Assembly (NCBI RefSeq): GCF_020564935.1
Contig: NZ_JAJCXB010000017.1
Location: 1-64,000, forward strand
DNA length: 64,000 bases
Direction: 5' to 3'
From: Streptomyces pinistramenti
GTDB taxonomy: Bacteria > Actinomycetota > Actinomycetes > Streptomycetales > Streptomycetaceae
The notes beneath the pieces are model-generated. The model saw nothing but the letters and a program-made list of their open reading frames with translations, had not been told where the DNA came from and made no database searches. A program made the translations under genes and the position numbers. Of the stretch, positions 55,265 through 62,866 are shown piece by piece; within the stretch, counting starts at the first letter, position 1; every line of letters starts with the position of its first letter.

Positions 55265-56887
55265 CTACGGGATGATGCCCTGTTCCCGGGCCATCTCCTT
55301 GGCCATGCGCGGAGCGGTCCACAGCGTCGGGAGCATGATGAAGCCGACGGGCACGGCCGTGATGACGATGAACGACTGCAGCGCGGTGATGCCGCCGTCG
55401 CCGACGAGGATGAGCACCGCGGCCGCCGCGCCCATGAGCAGGGCCCAGAAGGCGCGGACCGCACGGGTGGGTTCGCCGAACTTCGTTCCGGCGGCGGCGA
55501 TGCTGTACGACATCGAGTCGGTGGTGGTCACCACGAACGTGATGGTCAGCAGGAGCAGCGCGACCGCGACCACAGCGCCCATCGGGAGCTGCTCGGCCAT
55601 GGAGATGACGGCGGCGTCCATGCCGACGGCCTTGAGCGGGCCCGAGATGACGCCGGGGCTCTGCTGTTCCAGGAAGATGCCGGTGCCCCCGAACACGGTG
55701 AACCAGAACATGGTGGCCAGCGGCGGGATGACCGCGGTGGAGACCACGAGGTCACGCACCGTACGGCCCTTGGAGATGCGCGCCACGAAGATGGACATCA
55801 GGGGCCCGTAGCCGAGGAACCAGCCGAAGAAGAAGACCGTCCAGGAGCCGAGCCACGCGTGGTCGCCCCGGTTGAGCGCCAGCGGCACGAAGTCCCGCAC
55901 GTACTGGCCGAATCCGCCGAGGAAGGAATCGAGCACGAAGCCGAGCGAGCCGAGCACCAGGAAGACGGCCATCAGGGCGACCGCGAGCCAGATGTTGGCC
56001 TTGCTGAAGAACTGGATGCCGCGGTTGACGCCACTGGCGACGGACAGGACGGCGACGACGGTCAGCAGGACGATGACGCCGAGCTGCACCGGGTAGCCGC
56101 CGGAAATGCCGAACACCTTGGAGAGGCCGTAGGAGACCTGGAGTCCGAGGAAGCCGATCGGCCCGACGGTCCCGGCCACCACGGCGATGACGCAGACGAT
56201 GTCGACAGCGGCTCCCAGCCGGGAGTGCCGGATCCGCTCACCGAGGAAGGGGTACAGCAGCGTCCTCGGGCGCAGCGGCATGCCGCGCTCCTGGCCCCGC
56301 ATCATCACGATCGAGGCGAGGGTGCCGAGTACGGCCCAGGCGAGGAAGCCCCAGTGCGCGAAGCTCTGGGAGAGCGCCGCATTCGCCGCCTGCTGGGTGC
56401 CGCTCTTGACGCCGTCGTAGAACGGGGGCGTCTCGACGTAGTGCTGCACGGGCTCGCCGGCGGCGAAGAAGACGCCGCCGCCCGCGAGCAGCGTCGACAT
56501 GATCATCGCGACCCACTGGAACCTGCCGTACTCCGGGCGCGCCCCGGCACCGCCCAGCCGCACCTTCCCGTACCGGGAGAAACCCAGCCACAGCGCGACG
56601 CCGAACGTGCCGAGCAGCAGCACCTGCCACAGCGGGCCGAACCAGCGCGCGACGAAGGCGAAGACGGCGGCCACCGCGTCGCCCGTGGCCGTGGGCGCGA
56701 TCAGCGCGGCCAGGACGAAGGCGATGAGCAGCCCGCCGCTGACGGCGAGCACCGGGATGTCGGTGCGTCCGCGGTCTCCGGGAGGCGGCGTGGCCGCCGT
56801 ATGGCACCCGTCGCCGCTGTCCGCGGCCGGCTCCCTCCCGGTGGGGGCGGCCGCGTCGGTGGCGATTCGGGCAGGGGAAGTCGGCAT
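55265..56887 (-). CDS. BCCT-family (betaine/choline/carnitine) transporter
   Basis: A 540-residue permease with about 12 transmembrane helices, taking up trimethylammonium solutes with sodium or protons. It shows AGGGVFFAAGEPVQHY near residue 140, FAHWGFLAWAVLGTLASIVM, and the family signature with the tryptophan-rich helix and amphipathic linker, WTVFFFGWFLGYGPLMSIFV then ARISKGRTVRDLV (about 350-380). The N-terminal 45 residues are a disordered Pro/Ala-rich tail. It may serve osmoprotection or choline supply. There is no regulator or catabolic gene adjacent. Same strand as the ABC operon downstream. Confidence 0.95.
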   Translation of the reverse strand: MPTSPARIATDAAAPTGREPAADSGDGCHTAATPPPGDRGRTDIPVLAVSGGLLIAFVLAALIAPTATGDAVAAVFAFVARWFGPLWQVLLLGTFGVALWLGFSRYGKVRLGGAGARPEYGRFQWVAMIMSTLLAGGGVFFAAGEPVQHYVETPPFYDGVKSGTQQAANAALSQSFAHWGFLAWAVLGTLASIVMMRGQERGMPLRPRTLLYPFLGERIRHSRLGAAVDIVCVIAVVAGTVGPIGFLGLQVSYGLSKVFGISGGYPVQLGVIVLLTVVAVLSVASGVNRGIQFFSKANIWLAVALMAVFLVLGSLGFVLDSFLGGFGQYVRDFVPLALNRGDHAWLGSWTVFFFGWFLGYGPLMSIFVARISKGRTVRDLVVSTAVIPPLATMFWFTVFGGTGIFLEQQSPGVISGPLKAVGMDAAVISMAEQLPMGAVVAVALLLLTITFVVTTTDSMSYSIAAAGTKFGEPTRAVRAFWALLMGAAAAVLILVGDGGITALQSFIVITAVPVGFIMLPTLWTAPRMAKEMAREQGIIP

Positions 56888-57287
56888 GAGGTTCCTTGCT
56901 CAGGGGGCATTCGCGCGGGGTCGATCGCGCAGCGGGCATGACGCACCGCAAGGACGCACGCGCTCACGGGACGCAGGACCGCTCGGTGCGCGGGTCGCAG
57001 GGAAGGCTGCTACCCATGGGGCGATGTGGTCAAATTCCGGACAGTCACCCCAAACCCCTCGACGGCCACTCCGACCTGCGGATCTGCGCCATGAAAAGGG
57101 CGCGGCGCTTGACGAGGATCACTCCGTCTCGCCGAGCACGGCCCGTCCGGCAGTCCGGGGAAATCCGCGAGGAGAATGCGGGCCGGATCGTTCCGGGCGA
57201 GGAGCTGCAGACGGCCCCACCACAGAGGTCTCTCCCCCGAGACAGGGGATCTTGCCGGACGTACGGGCGGACGGGCCGGCGCGACGG
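56888..57287. other. Intergenic region between lanC and the BCCT gene
   Basis: These 400 nt contain no gene that could be supported on either strand. Overlapping open frames lack conserved sequence and ribosome sites. It must contain the end of the lanthipeptide transcript and the BCCT promoter, but no perfect hairpin was found. Confidence 0.4.
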
Positions 57288-58505
57288 TCAGCGCAGAAGG
57301 AGTGCGCTGTCCCAGCCGCTGGCGGGGGGCTTGTCGGTGGCGAAGGCGTGGAGGGCCAGGGCGATGCCTGCGGTGCCGGTGAGGAGGCCGGGGCTGTCGG
57401 CGGGGCGGTGGGCGTGGTCGGTGAGGAGTTGGGTGGCGAGGGTGTCGCGGTGGGTGGTCAGGCGGGGGTCGTGGCTGGAGGTGGCGAGGGTGTGGGTGAT
57501 GAGGAGGAGGCCGGCGCGGCCGTGGCAGAGGGGGTTGTCCGTCACGCGGCGGGGGTGGTCGAGGTCGGTGGCGAGGGCGTCGACCGCGGTCTGCTGGAGG
57601 TCGGGGCGCTGGAGGGCCTGGCCTGCGCGGTAAAGGGCGCAGGCGGTGCCGGGGGTGCCGTAGCACCAGGCGCTGCGGCCGGGCGGGGGCGGCGGGGTGC
57701 CGTACCGCTCCAGGGGGATCAGTGCGGGCCAGCCGCCCCCCGTGGTGCGTCGGGTGAGCAGTTCCTGGGCGAGGCCGGAGACGGCTCGGCGTAGTCCGGG
57801 GGTGGAGGCGCCGGCGAGGAGGGCGGCCGACAGGACCGCGAGGGGGCCGCTGATGCCGTGTGCCAGGCCGAAGTTGACGTGGCCGCGGGGGAATGCCGGG
57901 TCGGGGCTGCCGTCGGGTCCTGCGGGCGACCACCAGCCCGGTACCGGCCTGCCGTGCAGGGTCAGCGGGCGGGTGAGGCGGACCAGGTAGGCCAGCGCTT
58001 CGGACAGGGCCCCCTGGTGTGTGGCCTGCCGTGCCAGCAGCAGCCTGGTCAGTCCGGTGACGCCGTTGATCAGGTCGTACCGGGAGCAGGGCACTCCGGC
58101 GCGGTTCTGGGCGAGGCGGGTGCGTTCTTCCTTGAGGGCGCGGTGCAGGGCGGCGTCGAGTACGGGGTCGAGGCGTCCGAGCAGACCGGCGTAGTGCTGC
58201 GGGGCCTGCCTGGCGGTGTGGGCGGCGAAGGCCAGTGCCGGGACGCCGTGGTAGAGGCCGGGGCGGGCCGGGCCGGGCAGGTGGGCGGCCGCGGCGGCCA
58301 GGTGGGCGTGGGCCGCGGGCCGCAACGCCGGCTCGTGGTGGGCGAGTTCGGCGAAGAGCAGCGTGAGGCCGGGGTGCCCGGCGTCCAGGCTCAGCGGGGA
58401 CCAGGCCGGGGCGGTCGCGGCGGTGCGTTCGGGGTCGGCCAGCCGTCCGGCGATCTCGGCCGCGGCCTCGGCGGCGCGGGCGCGCAGCGGACCCGTGGGC
58501 GTCAC
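57288..58505 (-). CDS. lanC: Class I lanthipeptide cyclase (LanC)
   Basis: A 405-residue zinc enzyme that adds cysteine thiols to dehydrated Ser/Thr to form lanthionine rings. The start GTG 58505 overlaps the lanB stop by GTGA. The zinc ligands are visible: Cys281 in AWCYGTPG, and Cys327 and His328 in NPLCHGRAG. The catalytic His216 lies in LAHGISGPLAVL. Further helical-toroid repeats include LYHGVPALAF near 85 and LINGVTGLTRLLL near 145. Length and residues are complete, so the enzyme should be active. It is the last gene of the lanA-lanB-lanC operon. Its only visible substrate carries a single core cysteine. Confidence 0.95.
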   Translation of the reverse strand: MTPTGPLRARAAEAAAEIAGRLADPERTAATAPAWSPLSLDAGHPGLTLLFAELAHHEPALRPAAHAHLAAAAAHLPGPARPGLYHGVPALAFAAHTARQAPQHYAGLLGRLDPVLDAALHRALKEERTRLAQNRAGVPCSRYDLINGVTGLTRLLLARQATHQGALSEALAYLVRLTRPLTLHGRPVPGWWSPAGPDGSPDPAFPRGHVNFGLAHGISGPLAVLSAALLAGASTPGLRRAVSGLAQELLTRRTTGGGWPALIPLERYGTPPPPPGRSAWCYGTPGTACALYRAGQALQRPDLQQTAVDALATDLDHPRRVTDNPLCHGRAGLLLITHTLATSSHDPRLTTHRDTLATQLLTDHAHRPADSPGLLTGTAGIALALHAFATDKPPASGWDSALLLR

Positions 58506-61500
58506 CGGGTGTGCCGGATGCGATCGGTGTGTGCCTGGGTGGCGCCGCGGGCGACGGCGTGGGCGAGGCGTTCGGCGTCCCGGTCGGCGCCGGTCAGGCG
58601 GTTGTGGTGCATGTGCAGCAGGGAGCTGAGTACGTGGTCGGGGTCGGACCAGGAGCGGCTGCCGAGGCCGCGCAGGAGGTGCCCGTAGCGGGCGGTCTCC
58701 TCCGCGCGGTGGTCCCACAGGGCGCGCAGCGGCGCGTCGGCGGCGGGGCCAGGGCCGGCGCGGTACGGGTCGACCAGGGGCAGGGCCTGGCGGCGGTGCC
58801 GGCGGAAGGTCCGCTGCAGCTCCTCGTCCTTGGGGATCGTCCGCAGCAACCAGGCCGCGCCGCCGGGGAGTTGGGCCAGGTCCTGTGCCCGGTCACGTCC
58901 CGGCGCGTGGGTGTCGGCCTCGCCGCCCTCGGCCGGCAGGTGGAAGGCGCGGGCCAGGTCCGCGAAGCCGGCGGCCGCGAGCAGCAGGGGTTCGGTGCCG
59001 TCCTGGCGGGCGTAGCGGCGCCGCAGGTGTTCCAGGACGGCGACGCTGTCGGCGTGGAAGACCCGCTCGGCGGCGGCCATGGCCTCGGGGCCGCCGTAGC
59101 GCTCCAGCTCCGGGTCGTAGCTGTCCCACACCACGCGGCCGGTCAGGCCGCCCGTGTGCAGTGCCGTGGCCCTCTCGTGCAGGAGGGGCAGCAGGTCCCG
59201 CGCCAGCACGTCCTGCGGGGCGTGGAAGCGCAGCCGCAGGTGCGGGCCCGCGGCGTCTTCGTAGCGCAGGAAGAACCAGCGGTCGACCTGGTCCGGCAAC
59301 TGGCCGAGCAACGGCGGCAGATGGGCGGCGAGGAGTTCCTCGTGCCGCTCGGCGGGGGTGTAGAGGCAGACCTGGAGCCACTCGCCGCCCGGCAGGTGCA
59401 CGGTGCCGGGCGGGCGCGCGGGGGCGGGACGGCGCGGGGCCGGTACGGCGGCGGGCGGGGCCTGGCGGGGACCGGGGTCTTTCGTTCGGGCGCTGCGCAG
59501 GGGGATGACCACCTCGGCGTGGTGCGGGCCATCGGGCCCGTGCAGCCAGCCGTCGGGGAGCCCGGCGGCGTCGGCGGGGGTCTCGCGCAGCTCGGCCTGG
59601 TCGGTGCGCAGCAGCTCGTGCCGCAGGAGCTGCGGGTGGCCCGGCAGGGTCAGATCGAGGGAGACGAAGCGGTCCGCCCAGCCGACCTGCACCCGGTCGG
59701 GGACGCGCCAGCGCTGCTGCCAGTCGCGGAAGGTCTCCCACCACTGGGCGAACGAGGGCTCTGCGGCGCGGAGTGGGGTGTCGGGGCGCCAGCGTGCCGG
59801 GCTCAGCACGGTGCGGCCGTAGCGGACCCGTGGCAGGTGGGGCAGGATCTCGGCGCCGCCCCAGTGCCACATCTGCCAGCGGCGCCGCCCGCTCGCGGTG
59901 ATCTCGCAGACGAAGCGTGCCGCGTTGGGCAGGTCCCACTTCGGGTTGAGCATGTGGAAGACGGCGGGGTCCACCCGGCGGCCGGTGGCGGCGTCGGCCA
60001 GCTGGAGCCCGTCCCGGTCGGCGCGTACGGACAGGTGGCGCGGGTCGAGCACCGTGGGGTCGTCGGGGTCGGCGAAGCAGCCCACCGGCAGGAGGCGGTC
60101 CAGCCACTGCGGCACCTGCGCGACGTTGCCGACCCGCGACCTGCCGGGGCGGAAGGCGACCTGGGCGCGCAGGGAATCACCGTGGCCATCCCCGTCCTCG
60201 GCGCGTACCAGTGCGGCGAGTTCGGCGTCGGCGCCCTCGCCGAGCAGGTAGCCGAACCGGCCCAGCAGCGCCCCGGCCTGCCGGGAGCCGTTGGCCGGCA
60301 CGAGCCGGAAGTCGCCGCGGGCCAGCGCGTCGGTGTCCGCGGCCAGCAGGTGGGCTCCCACCTCCCGCGACTCCGGGGGCCTGCCGCCGTCCTTGGCGAG
60401 GAGGCGTACGGCGGGGTGGTCGTCGTGCAGTACGACCTCGGACTCGCCTGTCAAGAGGGCCTGTTGGGCCAGTTCGGCCAGGACGCGGTCGCGTGCCGCG
60501 TCCGGTGTGGCGGGCGGGGCGGTGCGCGGACTGGGCGGCCGCCGGTAGCCGGCCGGTGCGCCCAGGCCGGTGTCCGGGTCGAGCAGTTCGGTCAGCGGCA
60601 CGAGGCGGTCGGTGCCGTAGCGCTTCAGGAACGCCAGGTGGTACTCGCGCAGGTGCTCGGGGCCCGCCGTGTCGGGGGCCAGGCGCCACAGCAGGTCGGC
60701 GGCGCGGGCGGCCTCTTCGGCGACGCCGGCGGGCAGCCGCGCCTCGGCGTCCAGCGCGAGATCGACCTGGAGCAGGTCGGGCCGCTCGTACAGGCCCCGC
60801 ATCCGCGCGGTGACCTTCTCCAGGGCCGCACCGCCACCGAGCGGGGAGGCCGCGTACTGCGCCAGCTCTTCCTGTATGGCGATGAGTTCCGCACGTTCCG
60901 GGAGCGCCTGGGGGGAGACCCCGGCACAGACGCGCAGCACGTGTCCGAGCGGGTCGGTCTCCTCCAGCGGCGGCCGCGCATCGGTCAGCAGGATCTCCTT
61001 GCCGACCAGCTGCACCAGTACGCCGTCCACCGCCTCCGCGGTCGCGCCGGGGAACCGCGCCAGCAGCTTTTGGGCCAGCTCCGCGCCGGACACCGGGCGG
61101 CGGGCCAGCTCCAGGACGGCCGCGACCACGGCCGAATGCCGCAGGCTCACCTCCTGGACGGTGCGCGCGCCGCCGTCCGCGCCCTCTTCCTGGGCGGACT
61201 GCGGCACGTACGGCAGCACCAGCCGTCCGCCGCGCACCCGGCACAGCGCGTTGGCCACCACGTGCAGTGCGTGCAGCACACCGGGGCGCCGCTCCCAGGC
61301 GGCCACGAGGCCGGTCAGCCACTCGCGGTCGGGGCGCACCACCCGGCGGTGCGCAGCGCCGAAGCGCACCTTCGGCGGCTCGCCCGGTCCGGCGAAGCGC
61401 ACCGGGGCGACGCCCGCCATCAGCCCGAACGGGGTGGCGCGGGTGCTCATCCGCAGCCGGTAGGAGGCCAACGCCCGTACCGCGCGGCGCAGTTGCACGA

Positions 61501-61744
61501 GGCTCGCGTCCTGCCCGGCGTCGAGCACCCGGCGCAGCAGGCCGGCCAGGGAGGGGCTGGAGACCTCCACGGCCTCGCGGACCAGCGGGTCGGCCGCCAG
61601 CGTGCGCAGCGCGGCGGTCAGCCCGGCGGCCTCGTCCGCCCCGGGGTCCGGGGCGGGCAGGGCGAGACGGGCGGCGTGCACCGGGTGGACCGGGGCGCGC
61701 AGCATACCGATGCCGGCGGCCTGGAAGTAGGACTGCTGGGACAC
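58502..61744 (-). CDS. lanB: Class I lanthipeptide dehydratase (LanB, full length)
   Basis: A 1,080-residue dehydratase that glutamylates Ser/Thr with glutamyl-tRNA and eliminates glutamate to give Dha/Dhb. The N-terminal glutamylation domain has the hallmark MSTRATPFGLMAGVAPV (99-115). The last 300 or so residues are the SpaB_C/thiopeptide-type elimination domain, starting near HLPGGEWLQVCLYT (about 783) and including WFFLRYEDAAGPHLRLRFHA. The length equals nisin-type LanB, so both activities are in one chain, unlike split thiopeptide enzymes. GTG 61744 follows AGGAG by 10 nt. A hairpin lies between lanA and this gene, and lanC overlaps its end. Confidence 0.95.
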   Translation of the reverse strand: MSQQSYFQAAGIGMLRAPVHPVHAARLALPAPDPGADEAAGLTAALRTLAADPLVREAVEVSSPSLAGLLRRVLDAGQDASLVQLRRAVRALASYRLRMSTRATPFGLMAGVAPVRFAGPGEPPKVRFGAAHRRVVRPDREWLTGLVAAWERRPGVLHALHVVANALCRVRGGRLVLPYVPQSAQEEGADGGARTVQEVSLRHSAVVAAVLELARRPVSGAELAQKLLARFPGATAEAVDGVLVQLVGKEILLTDARPPLEETDPLGHVLRVCAGVSPQALPERAELIAIQEELAQYAASPLGGGAALEKVTARMRGLYERPDLLQVDLALDAEARLPAGVAEEAARAADLLWRLAPDTAGPEHLREYHLAFLKRYGTDRLVPLTELLDPDTGLGAPAGYRRPPSPRTAPPATPDAARDRVLAELAQQALLTGESEVVLHDDHPAVRLLAKDGGRPPESREVGAHLLAADTDALARGDFRLVPANGSRQAGALLGRFGYLLGEGADAELAALVRAEDGDGHGDSLRAQVAFRPGRSRVGNVAQVPQWLDRLLPVGCFADPDDPTVLDPRHLSVRADRDGLQLADAATGRRVDPAVFHMLNPKWDLPNAARFVCEITASGRRRWQMWHWGGAEILPHLPRVRYGRTVLSPARWRPDTPLRAAEPSFAQWWETFRDWQQRWRVPDRVQVGWADRFVSLDLTLPGHPQLLRHELLRTDQAELRETPADAAGLPDGWLHGPDGPHHAEVVIPLRSARTKDPGPRQAPPAAVPAPRRPAPARPPGTVHLPGGEWLQVCLYTPAERHEELLAAHLPPLLGQLPDQVDRWFFLRYEDAAGPHLRLRFHAPQDVLARDLLPLLHERATALHTGGLTGRVVWDSYDPELERYGGPEAMAAAERVFHADSVAVLEHLRRRYARQDGTEPLLLAAAGFADLARAFHLPAEGGEADTHAPGRDRAQDLAQLPGGAAWLLRTIPKDEELQRTFRRHRRQALPLVDPYRAGPGPAADAPLRALWDHRAEETARYGHLLRGLGSRSWSDPDHVLSSLLHMHHNRLTGADRDAERLAHAVARGATQAHTDRIRHTR

Positions 61745-61814
61745 CTTCGGGCGCTCCTCACCTCCGGCGCGGGGCCGACGCGCCGCGCCCTGCTACCGGC
61801 GACGTGGTCAAGGG

Positions 61815-61849
61815 CCGGGGCCCGCCGGCCGCACACCGACGGGCCCCGG
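61815..61849 (-). terminator. Intercistronic hairpin between lanA and lanB (attenuator candidate)
   Basis: A perfect 10-bp GC-rich stem (61815-61824 with 61840-61849) with a 15-nt loop lies 11 nt after the lanA stop codon. Partial terminators between the precursor gene and the modification genes are usual in lantibiotic operons, and they keep the precursor in excess. Confidence 0.65.
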
Positions 61850-61859
61850 AACTGCCGGA

Positions 61860-61988
61860 TCAGTGGCAGATGAAGGTGATCACCGAGGTCGTCTCGGCCT
61901 TGGCGTCGGTGTCCTCGTTGCCGGCCTCGGGCTCGGCGATGAGCTCGCGGATGTCGAGGTCGAAGTCTTCCAGCATGGCGGTAGGCAT
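61860..61988 (-). CDS. lanA: Class I lanthipeptide precursor peptide with a minimal single-Cys core
   Basis: A 42-residue peptide from ATG 61988, with AGGAGAG 6 nt upstream. The leader starts MPTAMLEDFDLDIREL and contains FDLDI, the recognition motif of nisin/gallidermin-type leaders that binds LanB and LanC. An acidic stretch (AEPEAGNEDTDAKA) follows. The presumed core is ETTSVITFICH at the extreme C-terminus, with three Thr, one Ser and a single Cys followed by His. At most one (methyl)lanthionine ring can form, probably from Ser or Thr to Cys; the other residues could become Dhb/Dha. The cleavage site is not certain. No known mature product was recognised. Confidence 0.85.
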   Translation of the reverse strand: MPTAMLEDFDLDIRELIAEPEAGNEDTDAKAETTSVITFICH

Positions 61989-62117
61989 TTCAGCTCTCCT
62001 GTCGTGGGAAATGGGAGGGGTGGTGCACAGCGGGGAAATGACACACCGCAGGCCGGAAAACCCGGCACATTCCGGCGAACTCCCCTGTGCTGCATGCCCT
62101 TTGAACAGGCGTTCGCC

Positions 62118-62147
62118 ACCGTAGATCTGGCGGATTCCGGCTGTCAA
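62118..62147 (-). promoter_or_regulatory. Predicted sigma-70-type promoter of the lan operon
   Basis: On the minus strand the -35 is TTGACA (62142-62147) and the -10 is TACGGT (62118-62123), with an 18-bp spacer. This would give a leader of about 120 nt before lanA. It is a good match to HrdB-dependent promoters. Confidence 0.55.
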
Positions 62148-62866
62148 CAGTCACCGGAGGATTAACGGAGTGCTTACTTCGCGCAAATTGAATGCCGCCC
62201 GCCCATATGCCTGCATCCGCTCGTGGCGATGAGTGGGTAAACGCCGGACCCACACACATTGCACAAAAGAAGTGACGTAGATCTTGATGATCGCAGGGGC
62301 GCATCGTTGCGCATCAGGGCACGTCGGGGGTGTGTGGGACGGCGGCTCGGCGCCCGTACGGGAGGCCGGACGCCGGGCGCTCCACGCCACCGGAACGGCG
62401 GCCTGACCCGCCACGGAGGGACGGGGTTTTCGATCCCGGCGGACCGTCCCGGGAAGCTCTTCAGGCGCCGCACTCGCGAATTCCGACCCATCACTAAAGG
62501 GGCTGATTGCCTCGCGGATTTCCGGCGGTGGATGTCCCATAAACCTGACGCTGGATGTCCCCGTAATGAGGCCGACGAGGGGACGGCGGGAAGCCGCGGG
62601 AGGGCGGACGTCCCGATACCGGGCCGGTGCGTGGATTCCTGGCAAGCGCCGGTCGCGGGAATCGGCCACGGCGCGAGCGTCGGCCGTCCGGGCGGGCAGG
62701 CCGTCCGCCGTGCCGCCCGAGCGGGCCGCCGTACCGGCACCCGCCGGTACGGTCGTGGGCCCGGCGAAACCCCTATCTGTCCATCTGGCCAGTCGCTAAG
62801 ATATGGGCCTGAATCAGCGTCAACTCTTGGCATCTGGGCCAGAGTTCGACGATCGGGGGACAACTG
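62148..62866. other. Long intergenic region, divergent promoters
   Basis: About 720 nt between lanA's promoter and the divergent membrane protein gene. Overlapping open frames on both strands show no recognisable protein. A short direct repeat, GGATGTCCC, occurs at 62530 and 62553 (23-bp period). Regulatory sequences for the lanthipeptide operon or the divergent gene are likely, but no regulator gene was found. Confidence 0.45.

Noticed and set aside
58502..61744. Thiopeptide interpretation based on the C-terminal thiopeptide-type domain
   Set aside because: The dehydratase is a single full-length chain with a LanC partner. No YcaO cyclodehydratase or pyridine synthase is present, and the core lacks the Ser/Cys pattern of thiopeptides.
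58511..61873. A 1,120-codon open frame on the plus strand
   Set aside because: It is the antisense shadow of lanB in GC-rich DNA. It lacks conserved motifs and a ribosome site, while lanB is supported by family motifs.
61860..62147. A longer 95-residue version of the lanthipeptide precursor
   Set aside because: The extension has no leader-like sequence and spans the promoter. A clear AGGAGAG site precedes the internal ATG at 61988.
62174..62863. A 229-codon minus-strand frame upstream of lanA as a possible lan regulator
   Set aside because: Translation is Arg/Pro/Ser-rich without any DNA-binding motif, and codon pattern and ribosome site are not convincing. It also overlaps the divergent promoter region.
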